Positions 24,401 through 32,000 of a DNA stretch of 45,726 nt are shown here, piece after piece. A model generated the notes under the pieces. The model did no database searches, was not told the DNA's origin, and was given only the letters and a program-made list of their open reading frames with translations. Where the stretch lies: assembly GCA_016215315.1 (NCBI GenBank), contig JACRKG010000050.1:1-45726 (forward strand), given 5' to 3'. Source of the DNA: Candidatus Woesearchaeota archaeon. Lineage in GTDB: Archaea; Nanobdellota; Nanobdellia; Woesearchaeales; ARS49. The position numbers were made by a program, and so were the translations under genes. The first letter of the stretch is position 1; each line of letters begins with the position of its first letter.

Positions 24401-24575
24401 GAGTTTAACAATACAAGCAACTAAAGAACTAAAAAATATGTTAACTCCTTTTGAGGACACAATTAGAGAAAAATGCGGAGCAAAAGAATTAAACTTAACC
24501 ACTAACGAACTTAAAGGAATTTTTTCTGAAGAAAAAATAAAAGACGAGAAAATAAAAATAAAAATAGAAAAATAA
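21498..24575 (+). CDS. ileS: Isoleucine-tRNA ligase
   Basis: 1025 residues from the ATG at 21498, with TATA box CTTATAAAT about 32 bases upstream; the longer frame from 21411 overlaps the divergent promoter. HIGH motif as HHME (57-60) in PPTANAPPGLHHMEMR, WDCHGLPVE, the editing domain with TTTPWTLPSN, and GEKMSKSKGN. The PPG-HH form of HIGH is typical of the IleRS2 group common in bacteria, unlike the GLPHYGH of most archaea. The C-terminal anticodon-binding region is complete. It charges tRNA-Ile and edits Val. Confidence 0.95.
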   Translation: MPNLPQKYDFKLVEAEVSKRWDEYKKEVKDTTQYDPKKKVFSFLEGPPTANAPPGLHHMEMRVFKDVMCRYKYMQGFTVPRKGGWDCHGLPVEVQVEKKLGLKTKKDVLNYGIAKFNQQCKTDIFTFIKDWELITKKLAFWVDMDDPYRTLDNKYIESVWWSLKELFNKKLLYEGYKVVPYCPRCETPLSSHEVALGYQDVSESTVVVKLKQKNKPNRYFLAWTTTPWTLPSNMCLAVNKEITYAVVRERGEEYVLAKDLVSKYFEEPEIVEELSGEDLVGQEYEPLFDYYVGKLKKKAWFVVEEDYVTLEEGTGIVHQAPAYGEIDYESCERHNVPFVHPVDVDGKFKAEVSDFQGMFVKEADPLIIRWLEAKDKLFKTIKYMHSYPFCWRCSTPLLYYAMVSWFIKTTALKDRLIETNQEIDWNPEHIREGRYGKWLENLKDWALSRTKFWGTPLPIWKCECKNIECIGSIKELQEKGKNVSKDLDLHKPFVDDVQLKCKCGKTMTRIPDVIDCWYDSGSAPFAQFHYPFENKELFEKRFPYDFIAEGIDQTRGWFYTLHVLAVALFDKLAYKRCDVGGILCDDKGEKMSKSKGNIIIPGEIFAEVGVDIVRILMCSYSLGESIKFGRTPIKETLQPFFTILWNSYKFYDEFMDLHDIKHTKKPTGTLSTEDEWILSRINTLVKEVQEGLENGAYNQAITELISFVNDDLSRGYIKLIRDRALNKDESLAYTFSVVFDKLFKLLSPFAPYLSEYLFQHAFASAHSVHFTVWPIVEKRNEELEKQMGIIKEVISAILAAREKAQLGLKWPAKEAIIVSTNEKVKESVEKLNELLLSQTNIKVAAVTTHFDEVNVKISPNKGGIGKTFGNKMPEILKILQKTDSKEIAEKLLTNYQYEIDKEIVLKKEHFNIERTYPKKYVEGEFADGFVYLDTTRTEELEAEGFAREITRRVQAIRKDSGLQKSDQVSLTIQATKELKNMLTPFEDTIREKCGAKELNLTTNELKGIFSEEKIKDEKIKIKIEK

Positions 24576-24629
24576 ATTCTTCAGACGATAAAAAAACAGA
24601 CCTGTGTTCTAGAAAATATATTTCAAATA

Positions 24630-24845
24630 ATGAAAACATTTAAAAACAGCCTATTTAAAAGAGCTCTACAAATGAATACGGCGTTTCTGCAATCGGGGAT
24701 GGTAGTGAAACATATAAAAGTTAACGAGCAAAATAGGAAAAAGCTCGAAAAAATGCTAAATTCTCCAAGAAGAGACTGGGCAGCAATATCAATACTAATA
24801 GTAGTTATTGCCGTAGCAGTTGTTGGATTATTCTTGAGTTTGTAA
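24630..24845 (+). CDS. Small tail-anchored membrane protein
   Basis: 71 residues: a basic N-terminus (KTFKNSLFKRALQ), a charged middle (NEQNRKKLEKMLNSPRRDW) and a C-terminal membrane helix (AAISILIVVIAVAVVGLFLS). It follows ileS by 54 bases. No family recognised. Confidence 0.55.
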   Translation: MKTFKNSLFKRALQMNTAFLQSGMVVKHIKVNEQNRKKLEKMLNSPRRDWAAISILIVVIAVAVVGLFLSL

Positions 24846-24869
24846 AAAAATAAAAAATCTTTTGATTTT

Positions 24870-25268
24870 TTATTCTCTCAACAAATCATCGATTTTTTGT
24901 ACTTGCTCATCAATTAAAGCATTTACTCTTGCTCTTGCTTCATCAGTTAATGGAGCTTGAAGTAATTGTTCTTTGTACTGTACAAATCCTTCTTTATTTG
25001 CCTCTAAAGGTCCCTTAAGAAGTTGAAGTGCTTTATCATACTCTTTGTTTTTTACTGCTTGATAAGGTTCTCCGAACAGTGTAGTAAATTTTGATCCTGC
25101 TTGAAGATCTGTTGTAACTACGTTTTCTACATAATCTGATATTTCTGGAGAAACTTCTTCCTTTTGCTGAGCAAAAGCTGTGTAACCAACACCCAGTGCA
25201 AGAACTGCTGCACCAACTAACCCGACTTTTTTTATTGTTTTCATGAAAAAACCTTCGGTTTTTTCCAC
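24870..25268 (-). CDS. Secreted or membrane-anchored helical protein
   Basis: 132 residues. Signal sequence with KTIKKVG then a hydrophobic core (LVGAAVLALGVGYTAF) and AFAQQ as likely cleavage site; the mature part is acidic and helical (TPR-like look: EPYQAVKNKEYDKALQLLKG). A GTG at 25268 lies 31 bases from TATA box TTTATAAA (25292-25299), the leaderless spacing of the window, and the more usual ATG is at 25244. Between them lies a hairpin GAAAAAACC, GAA, GGTTTTTTC (25245-25265). Confidence 0.65.
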   Translation of the reverse strand: MEKTEGFFMKTIKKVGLVGAAVLALGVGYTAFAQQKEEVSPEISDYVENVVTTDLQAGSKFTTLFGEPYQAVKNKEYDKALQLLKGPLEANKEGFVQYKEQLLQAPLTDEARARVNALIDEQVQKIDDLLRE

Positions 25269-25318
25269 TATAAAAACTTTTTGACAAACTTTTTATAAAC
25301 GTTTGATCAAAACTGGCA

Positions 25319-25344
25319 GGGATGCGCAGCAAAGCTGCTTACCC
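25319..25344 (-). repeat. Imperfect palindrome with a second copy at 32998
   Basis: On the minus strand GGGTAAGCAGCTTTGCTGCG, with stem GCAGC TTT GCTGC. A related sequence GGGTAAGCACAGCAGTGCGC lies on the plus strand from 32998. Both are in gene-free stretches next to promoters. Function unknown. Confidence 0.35.
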
Positions 25345-25402
25345 TGTAAAAGATAGGAGTGATTTGATTGTAGATAAATTATGTATGTAAAAAGAATAAA
25401 AA

Positions 25403-25428
25403 AATAAATGAGCTTAAGCCCATTTATT
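25403..25428 (-). terminator. Intrinsic-type terminator
   Basis: AATAAATG (25403-25410) and CATTTATT (25421-25428) pair, enclosing the palindrome GCTTAAGC; on the minus strand a run of seven T follows. It lies four bases after the stop of the gene at 25432-25593. Confidence 0.65.
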
Positions 25429-25431
25429 GGT

Positions 25432-25593
25432 TTAAACTCTGCTGTAAGCTAGTTCTTTTTTGTCTTCTATAGCATACTTAATAACTGTTGTTTCTCCAAC
25501 TGGTGTTACACCCGGTGTTACAACAGCACCTTCTGCTTCTATTTTTGCAATTGCTTCTAATACTTTTTTGTTTTCAAATTTTATTTTTGTCAT
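25432..25593 (-). CDS. Unknown small protein, 53 residues
   Basis: Starts at the ATG at 25593, which has GGAGG upstream (GGAGGAAACAAAAAATG). Sequence begins MTKIKFENKKVLEAIAKIEA and continues with VVTPGVTPVGETTVIKY. Last gene before a clear terminator, 20 bases after the 503-residue gene. The strong ribosome binding site suggests high expression. No family recognised. Confidence 0.6.
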   Translation of the reverse strand: MTKIKFENKKVLEAIAKIEAEGAVVTPGVTPVGETTVIKYAIEDKKELAYSRV

Positions 25594-25612
25594 TTTTTGT
25601 TTCCTCCATTCA

Positions 25613-27124
25613 TTAAAGTGTTGAAGTTGCGAGTTGGAAATATAATTCAGAATTTCCACTCACAATGCAACTTTCTAAGTTTGAATATAATTCATTTAAT
25701 TTTTTTCTTATGTCTTTTGAATCATTAACAGTTATGTGTTCATTTGTTTTCCATACGCTTGTTTCATATATTGCTTTATTCAATCTTTTGTTTAAACTTT
25801 TAATTTGTTGTTCGCTTAATCCAAATATTTCATAAATTGAATCTTTCCATTTCTCCCTTTCTGCTTTACTTAATAAGAAAGGAATTAAAAGTTTGTTTAA
25901 TCTTTCTTTAGAGTCTTTTTCTATGGTATCTTTCTGAGTGGCTAAACTTTCTGACGTTTCGATTTTTCCAGTCACACCTGCAAAAATGTTTAGTTGACTT
26001 TCTGATCCGATTAGTTCTCCGGTTTTTTCATTAACAGTTGCACCTCTATAAACATGAACATCCCTGAAACTAAGTTCTCCTTCATTATCACTAGGTAAAT
26101 TCGGTGTTAAGCCAATAAAATAATTTAATAAAATTAAAGGCAGACCATATTCTAAAACTTCTTTTCCGACCATGTTAACTGCGTAACCGACAAGAACATC
26201 TGAAGGTAAAACGCCAATTTCGAATAATTCTTTTGTTAAAGCGGAAACAATTGGTGCATAAGAAGGATTAATTCTAATTTCAATATCTCTTTCTTCATTT
26301 ATATCACTCGGTCTTACTCCTGAATTTCCTCCCATTCCCGAGAGCTCATTTGCTAAAGATAAACTGGCTGATAAATTATAAAGAGGATTAGTATCTTTGA
26401 GTGCGGAAGCTTCTAAAGCAAATTCTGAACCAAAAGTAGGAGTTCCTTCTAATAATTTTTCTAAAGTTTTTAGTTCAGAATATAACCTTCCAAGAGCTCC
26501 CTGTATTTGTTCGTTACCATGTTTTTTCCTTTTAAGATTAAGACATCTTGCAAGAAGTAATTGTTTACTTCCTGTTGTTAATTCTTCATCAAGCACAAAC
26601 TTTGCTGCAGGAGAATACATCTCTACTTTTTCTTTAAATTCATCAACTGAACAAGTCGTATCTCTATAATTTAAACTTTTTGTAACAAGATTTGCCAAGC
26701 TTCTAATTTCTGCATTGTCTGGCAATTCTCTTTTGACTTTATTTTCTAATATTTTATTTCTAAATTTTCTTGAAAATTCTTTTACGTGTCTAGAATTCTT
26801 AAAAAGTATTTCTGTTAATGCGCCTGCGAGTGGAGGTATTTTTGGTTTATTTAATCTTTCATCATTAGGATTTGGTGTTCCAAGATTAAAATCTACAAAG
26901 AAGTAAACGAATGGAAAAAAACCGTCGGGAAGTCCATTGCCATGATCAACATTCATAATCATTTTCGCCCCAAAATAAAGCCACCCTGATAAACCAATCA
27001 AATAACGAGGAATTCTTTCAGCTGAACTTAAATTATTGTATGGTTTGCTCCATCCAAAAGTATTGATGAGTAAATTCTTCAAAGGATAAGTTGCTAAATC
27101 CTCAATCTTATTTAAAACAGTCAT
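25613..27124 (-). CDS. Unknown 503-residue protein with a hydrophobic N-terminal region
   Basis: Residues 35-85 contain two hydrophobic stretches (YLIGLSGWLYFGAKMIM and GFFPFVYFFVDFNLG), and 305-345 another (VLVGYAVNMVGK, GLPLILLNYFIGLTPN), so it probably sits in the membrane. The rest is charged and helical. No known motif seen. In a minus-strand cluster with the frameshifted membrane gene upstream and a 53-residue gene downstream, next to the divergent RHH-MoxR cluster. Confidence 0.6.
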   Translation of the reverse strand: MTVLNKIEDLATYPLKNLLINTFGWSKPYNNLSSAERIPRYLIGLSGWLYFGAKMIMNVDHGNGLPDGFFPFVYFFVDFNLGTPNPNDERLNKPKIPPLAGALTEILFKNSRHVKEFSRKFRNKILENKVKRELPDNAEIRSLANLVTKSLNYRDTTCSVDEFKEKVEMYSPAAKFVLDEELTTGSKQLLLARCLNLKRKKHGNEQIQGALGRLYSELKTLEKLLEGTPTFGSEFALEASALKDTNPLYNLSASLSLANELSGMGGNSGVRPSDINEERDIEIRINPSYAPIVSALTKELFEIGVLPSDVLVGYAVNMVGKEVLEYGLPLILLNYFIGLTPNLPSDNEGELSFRDVHVYRGATVNEKTGELIGSESQLNIFAGVTGKIETSESLATQKDTIEKDSKERLNKLLIPFLLSKAEREKWKDSIYEIFGLSEQQIKSLNKRLNKAIYETSVWKTNEHITVNDSKDIRKKLNELYSNLESCIVSGNSELYFQLATSTL

Positions 27125-27136
27125 TGTTTTTAATGA

Positions 27137-27534
27137 TCATTTTTTAAGCTGTACGTTCACATTTAGATTAATTTCGTCAATATGTTCTGAATCATCACTG
27201 ACAAAACCTATTGAGTCCTTGTAAGCACCTAGTAAAGTCTCTATTTCTAAATTTGATTTTGGATCTGCTTCAGGAGGTTCCCAAAGGATCTGGTCTTTAG
27301 AAAGTGATTCGTATACTTGTCTTGGACTTCCTTCTATTTGCCTATTTTGTCCTGTATATCTCAGGAATGGTGTTGATCCATTTTTAAATAAAGACTACTT
27401 CCATTATTTGGTTTGGAAATTCCGCCCAATAATAGAACCGCTCCAAGAGCTATGCCTGCACCAAGTGCTACATAGCTTTTGTGTGAATAAATATTCGCAC
27501 AAATATCTGTTAATTTATCAATTATTTTTACCAT
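27137..27534 (-). pseudogene. Small membrane protein gene with a frameshift
   Basis: The ATG at 27534 has GGAGGACTT upstream and a TATA box TTTATAAAT near 27583, so expression signals are good. Frame 1 gives a membrane helix (SYVALGAGIALGAVLLLGG) and stops at 27361. A second frame, open from about 27410, continues as SLFKNGSTPFLRYTGQNRQI and runs to a stop at 27137, ending NLNVNVQLKK. The two halves join naturally near an AGTAGTCTTTATTTAAAAA stretch, so one indel splits a gene of about 130 codons. A sequencing error or a recent mutation are both possible. Confidence 0.55.
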
Positions 27535-27727
27535 TTAAGTCCTCCAAATCGTGTTTTTGTGTTATTAATGTTTAGGTATTTATAAATCTTTTGTTTTTTA
27601 ATCACTATTGAGTGACAGTATTTTTTTAAGTTGAGAGATCTTTTTTTTGGATCGTATTAACTAATCTTAAAAAGGCTTTCTGTAAGCTTAAAAGGTAGCA
27701 ACTTCTCCCACTAAGTGTGAATTAATT

Positions 27728-27913
27728 TTGAAAAAGAAAATTAGCATTTGTGTGGAAGAGAATACTATAAAAGAGTTGGAAACTAAATTAAATAACCAAA
27801 TTTTTAGGAGTAGAAGCCACATAATAGAATTTGCTATAACTGAATTTATTAAAAAACAAACCGAGGAGGAAAAAAATGGCAATAAACCCGAGCGTAGTTC
27901 AAGATTTGCATAA
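27728..27913 (+). CDS. Ribbon-helix-helix (CopG-like) regulator
   Basis: 61 residues from a TTG start. KKKISICVEENTIKELETKL gives the beta strand and first helix, and RSRSHIIEFAITEFIKKQ the second helix of a RHH DNA-binding domain. Small dimeric regulators of this type often repress their own operon. Its end overlaps the start of the MoxR-like ATPase by 38 bases, so it probably controls that module. The TTG start is the only one in frame. Confidence 0.75.
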   Translation: MKKKISICVEENTIKELETKLNNQIFRSRSHIIEFAITEFIKKQTEEEKNGNKPERSSRFA

Positions 27914-29057
27914 ACTAAATGAATTTGTTCACAGAGTGTCTGAAAAGTATTTGAATTCAAGACCTCTTGCAGTTTCAAAAACAGGAATTGTTTTGCCAGA
28001 AAAAACAAAACATCCTTTCAAAATAGAATATGACATTAAAGATCTTTTCGTAATAGGTGCAGCAACAGAAAGTTCAGTATTAATGACTGGAGGAACTGAT
28101 TTAGGAAAAACAACTTTGGCAAAACTAATGTTAAACGCTCTTTTTGGAAAAGAAGAAACAGGCTGGCATAGATTAGATGTTGACACGGATTTTGGCAAAG
28201 ACTCCTTTTCAGATGTTGATTTTTCAGTTATTACAGATGGTAAAAAAATGTCTGAAGGATTTTATGGAGCTGCAGGCTTTCTTAAACTGCCCGGTCTTAT
28301 TTTAGATGAGATAAACAGAACGCATGCAAAATTAGGAAATAAATTATTGCATTTTTTTGATAAAGATATAACTTTACCCGATGGAAAAAGAGTTATGCTG
28401 GGTCATCCTCTCGGCGATGGCACATCATATCAATTTCACATAACAGCAATAAATGAGGGAGAAGAATATGGAGGAACTTTTGGGATAGATAAAGCACTCA
28501 GAAGAAGAACAGTTATAGAAATTCCCATGGATGTTTTCAGACCGATAGCATTTGACCGTTTGCAAGCACAAAAAAATGATTCTACAAATATAGAATTAAC
28601 AAATGAAGATGGAAGTTTAGAACAAATACTTAAAATTAACAAGGCATTGAAAGAAGATCTAACTCTACATCCCATTGCAGAATTGTTTGTTGCATATCTA
28701 GAATCATTTGATTACTGCAAACATTCTTTAACTGGAGAAAAAGGAGGAGTTGCAACCAGAGGAGGATCAATACACCATGTATGCACTCAGCCTGCAAGAA
28801 TTAATGAAGTTGAAATTAGTGGGGCGGGAGTAGGCTGTGAATTTCTGAAATCTTTTGAGAATAATTTATGTCCTTACGTTAGAGGACTTAGTATGGGAGT
28901 ATCAAAAAATTTAAGAAAAGTTGCTAAAGGATTTGCAGTATTAAGAGCTGCAAAATTTGTAGAACTTATAGGAGGGTACATTCAAGGAGTAAATGTTCTG
29001 CCTTTAAGTTATGAGATTGAAAAACCAGAATTGTTCACTCAATCATTAAGGCAATAA
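27876..29057 (+). CDS. MoxR-like AAA+ ATPase (module 1)
   Basis: 393 residues; the ATG at 27876 has GAGGAGG before it. Walker A GGTDLGKTT (72-80), Walker B LILDEINR (141-148), then KLGNKLLHFFDKD and ITAINEG as sensor 1, and DKALRRRTVIEI with the Arg-finger region. Four Cys (CKHS, CTQPA, then VGCEF and LCPYV) are spread in the C-terminal part. MoxR ATPases normally remodel partner proteins together with vWA-domain proteins; no vWA gene is next to this one. The following gene may be the partner. Confidence 0.85.
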   Translation: MAINPSVVQDLHKLNEFVHRVSEKYLNSRPLAVSKTGIVLPEKTKHPFKIEYDIKDLFVIGAATESSVLMTGGTDLGKTTLAKLMLNALFGKEETGWHRLDVDTDFGKDSFSDVDFSVITDGKKMSEGFYGAAGFLKLPGLILDEINRTHAKLGNKLLHFFDKDITLPDGKRVMLGHPLGDGTSYQFHITAINEGEEYGGTFGIDKALRRRTVIEIPMDVFRPIAFDRLQAQKNDSTNIELTNEDGSLEQILKINKALKEDLTLHPIAELFVAYLESFDYCKHSLTGEKGGVATRGGSIHHVCTQPARINEVEISGAGVGCEFLKSFENNLCPYVRGLSMGVSKNLRKVAKGFAVLRAAKFVELIGGYIQGVNVLPLSYEIEKPELFTQSLRQ

Positions 29058-29059
29058 GT

Positions 29060-30730
29060 CCAACAAAATATTCTTTATATGCTAAGAATGTCAAAGAATG
29101 GATTTCGTATAAATTTGAAGTATTTAAAGAGAAAAGAGCTTATGAAAAAGAAAGAAAAGAAAAAATAAACTGTGAAAGAGAAGAAGAAAAAAAGCACAGA
29201 AGGGAATTAGAAAAAGATGTTCATAAAGAGAGTTTTTTAAAAAGAATTTCAAAAGGAATATCTAATTGGTATGAACGTTCATCTTTTAACAAATTTTTTG
29301 GCTACGGCATTATTGAAGGAGATAATTTTAAAAATTTAAAGAGAGCAACTTTAGAACAAGCAATCAATACTGCAGATATTGGTGAAGTTTATGTTGATTT
29401 CTTAAACGCCGTTGAACGTGTTGAAAAAATTATTAGTGCTGCAGTAGGTGAGAAACCTTCAAAAATAACGCTAGACTATCTATATTCAAATGATAAGTTT
29501 TCAGGATTTTCTTCAGACAAAAAAGGAACAATTCATATTAACTTAAAAAATACCGAACTATTAATAGATCATTTCAGAGGAAGAATAGATCAAAGAAACC
29601 ATGATCCAAATCAGTTAGCAGAATTCGATCTTTTGATTTTGGACTTATTATTACACTATAAAGTTTTAAATCTTCCTAAAAGAAATATAACGTTGAAAAA
29701 TGTTGATGAGCACATTTATATTTTTGAACAACATGGAACTGTCAGATATACTGATAAATTTTTTGAAAAAAAAGCCGAACTTAGAAGAATGGTGTTTGAT
29801 TATGTGAATAAAGAAGGAATAAATTTAACTGATTGTATAAGTTCTTTTGCAAAGTCAGAAAAAAATCAACAAGATTATTACAAAATATCTCCCGAACATT
29901 TATCAAGATTAATCCATATGACTAGAAGAAGATTGATCGGTGAAAGATTGTTTTATGATAAATTGAAACAAGAAAATGCTGAAAGAAGGGCTGAAAAATT
30001 AATAAAAACCGAAGAGGAATTACTTTATTTGGAAGAATATTTATTCTCAAAAGAAGAATTAGTCCAAACTATTGATGGTGATTGGAAGAGAACTTTCTAT
30101 TCTGATTATACTCAACACATTAAGTCTCCGGAAGAAATGATTGTTGCATATCAAGTATTTGCGTACAAATCAAGAGAACTTTTGATAAAATTAAAATATA
30201 CAGATAAAGATGAACTTCCAGAAATGAAAGAAAGACTCATTGAGCAATTAGAAGATGCGATTACTCCTAACAAAATCACTACTTCTTCCTGTTATGATGC
30301 AGTGATAGATTTGATGAAGTGCACTAAAAGTTGTGTTGAGAAATACTTTTTATCAAAAAGAATTACGGAATTAGATGAGCTTGATTGCGAAGAAAAAGAA
30401 AAAATAATGGGCGTTTATTCTAGTGATTCAATCAAGTATTTTGATTTAAGAAGTGATTTAGAAAGTGAAATAGTTTCTAGAGGTTTAAGAACAATTTCAG
30501 GTAAACCTAAAATGGTGCAAGAATTAGCTAAAGAATTGCTTGATGATTACTTGAAAAATAGTTCTGAAAAAGAATTGAACGAAGAACTTCAAAAGTATAT
30601 TGCTAGAGGCAGAGGACAAATAACAGATTCTCCTGAAGATTCGCCTGTTGGATTTTTACAGGATTACTTGATGAAAAAGTTTCATTCAAGCTCTAATTCA
30701 AATTCAAGCGAAGCTCAGGTTGGAAATTAG
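29060..30730 (+). CDS. Large unknown charged protein; start codon not identifiable
   Basis: The frame is open from 29021 to 30730. The first ATG/GTG/TTG in frame is a TTG at 29633, but the 190 codons before it read like protein: EWISYKFEVFKEKRAYEKER, a Lys/Glu helix, then KFFGYGIIEGDNFKNLKRAT and EVYVDFLNAVERVEKIISAA. The start given is the first in-frame codon after the MoxR stop. A frameshift from the MoxR gene, an ATT/ATC start or a sequence error could explain this. Downstream: RLIHMTRRRLIGERLFYDKL and a Ser/Asn-rich tail. No family recognised. As the gene after MoxR it may be the ATPase's partner. Confidence 0.55.
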   Translation, partial: PTKYSLYAKNVKEWISYKFEVFKEKRAYEKERKEKINCEREEEKKHRRELEKDVHKESFLKRISKGISNWYERSSFNKFFGYGIIEGDNFKNLKRATLEQAINTADIGEVYVDFLNAVERVEKIISAAVGEKPSKITLDYLYSNDKFSGFSSDKKGTIHINLKNTELLIDHFRGRIDQRNHDPNQLAEFDLLILDLLLHYKVLNLPKRNITLKNVDEHIYIFEQHGTVRYTDKFFEKKAELRRMVFDYVNKEGINLTDCISSFAKSEKNQQDYYKISPEHLSRLIHMTRRRLIGERLFYDKLKQENAERRAEKLIKTEEELLYLEEYLFSKEELVQTIDGDWKRTFYSDYTQHIKSPEEMIVAYQVFAYKSRELLIKLKYTDKDELPEMKERLIEQLEDAITPNKITTSSCYDAVIDLMKCTKSCVEKYFLSKRITELDELDCEEKEKIMGVYSSDSIKYFDLRSDLESEIVSRGLRTISGKPKMVQELAKELLDDYLKNSSEKELNEELQKYIARGRGQITDSPEDSPVGFLQDYLMKKFHSSSNSNSSEAQVGN

Positions 30731-30789
30731 ACAGTTCTAATGTGGACTTATTTGTACTACTCACGAGTGACTAAAAAAAGAAAAGATTT

Positions 30790-31104
30790 ATGAAGTGCGA
30801 TATTTTTACCTTTTTTATGACATCTGATTCAACTGAGGCAGCTTTAAAGTCTGCTGCAATGAGAGGAACTGTGCAATTGTTTGATAATAGTTTTAGATTT
30901 AACTTGTTTAATAAATTTAAAAAAGATGTAAATCCTGAAGGAAGTTTAGGGGATTTGTTAGCAGAAACTCTTTTTGAAACATTAGGAGAAGAACTTTTTA
31001 AAGGAATAGATGTTGTTGCATTATACCAATCTGGGGATAGAGATACAAAAGATTATTCTCAAATTTGCAAACAAGCTTTAGACTTATATCTGGCAAAAAG
31101 ATAA
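30790..31104 (+). CDS. Unknown protein, 104 residues
   Basis: Not recognised. Begins MKCDIFTFFMTSDSTEAALK; a second possible start is the ATG at 30817. Helical and acidic toward the end (LGDLLAETLFETLGEELFKG). Nine bases before the protease gene, so in the same transcript. Confidence 0.55.
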   Translation: MKCDIFTFFMTSDSTEAALKSAAMRGTVQLFDNSFRFNLFNKFKKDVNPEGSLGDLLAETLFETLGEELFKGIDVVALYQSGDRDTKDYSQICKQALDLYLAKR

Positions 31105-31112
31105 TTACGCTA

Positions 31113-31727
31113 ATGGAACAAAAAACTAAAGATCTAACAAAAAAAGTTTTGAAAACAACAGGTTTAGCTTCCATTGTTGCATTGGAAACTCCAATTCATG
31201 AAACTATGCATGCTGTTGCTGCAAAATTAACTTTCGGTAACTGTTATGGAATTGTGCTTTCCCCAGGACATTGGTATAGTAAACCTTTGGAATTGTTAAG
31301 TTTTGGTTTTTATAAAGCTCAAGAAACTCAAGGAGGAGCAGATGGTTATACAATGACTGCTCATGCAAATACTTTTTTAGGAAACTTAGGGAGTTTAATC
31401 ACTGCTGCTACTCCTGAATTTGTTTACACAACTATAGGAATGGCTTTTGTTAAAAAAGGTGTTGAAGAGTGGAAAGAAAGACCTCTCTCAGGAATGTTTA
31501 AAACATTGCTAGGAGGAATGTGCATGTCGAGTACTTTAAATTATATGAAAATTTCTTTTTTTGGCGCTCAACCAGGACATGATTATTATAATGTGACGCA
31601 GAATGCACTGCAAATGGTTCATTTGCCTGAAGGCTTAGCCGCAATACTAACTCCTGTTGTTGGAGTTCCTGCATTATTCGCCGCAGCGTATTTTACTGCC
31701 GGATTCCTGACGGATAGAAAGCAGTAA
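31113..31727 (+). CDS. Membrane zinc metalloprotease-like protein (HExxH)
   Basis: 204 residues from the ATG at 31113; the longer frame from 31065 overlaps the previous gene. HETMH in ALETPIHETMHAVAAKLTFG gives the zinc site of site-2-protease-like or other membrane gluzincin families. Several hydrophobic segments follow (LGSLITAATPEFVYTTIG; GLAAILTPVVGVPALFAAAY). HDYYNV at about 160 could supply the third ligand. Intramembrane or membrane-bound proteolysis is inferred. Ends the MoxR module 1 cluster, facing the Fic gene across structured element D. Confidence 0.65.
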   Translation: MEQKTKDLTKKVLKTTGLASIVALETPIHETMHAVAAKLTFGNCYGIVLSPGHWYSKPLELLSFGFYKAQETQGGADGYTMTAHANTFLGNLGSLITAATPEFVYTTIGMAFVKKGVEEWKERPLSGMFKTLLGGMCMSSTLNYMKISFFGAQPGHDYYNVTQNALQMVHLPEGLAAILTPVVGVPALFAAAYFTAGFLTDRKQ

Positions 31728-31812
31728 TCCTGGTTTGTAATTCTATAATTTGTTAACGATTTTGGTTTGTTATTTTTTTAATTTATTCTAATTTGTTCTT
31801 TTTTCAATCTAA

Positions 31813-31933
31813 AATTTTCTCCTTGCCGCCCGCATGAATGTTGTGCGCACGAAGTAATTCACTGGACTAAGCGGACGGAACATTAACACCCGCTGCTGCG
31901 GGAATTGATAATAGAAAAATTATTTGAGTGCAC
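31813..31933 (-). ncRNA. Structured intergenic element, copy D
   Basis: On the minus strand begins GTGCACTCAAATAATTTTTC and ends GGCAAGGAGAAAATTTT. Nearly identical to copy C over its length. Hairpin CCCGC AGCA GCGGG; stem CCGTCCGC (31871-31878, complement) with GCGGGCGG (31826-31833, complement), where base changes against copy C keep pairing. A copy of the Fic promoter at 31954-32000 points toward it, with a predicted start about 10 to 15 bases before the element. Confidence 0.55.
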
Positions 31934-31953
31934 TTCTATAACTGGGCTATTTT

Positions 31954-32000
31954 TTATTGTCCACATTATATATAAATTTTTCTATTTTGTGGACAATATT
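31954..32000 (-). repeat. 47-base direct repeat, downstream copy, containing a promoter
   Basis: Identical to 32914-32960, exactly 960 bases away in the same orientation. Each copy holds TTGTCCAC and GTGGACAA as inverted arms around TTTATATATAA on the minus strand. This copy overlaps the last two bases of the Fic stop codon region and would drive transcription into element D. Confidence 0.8.
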
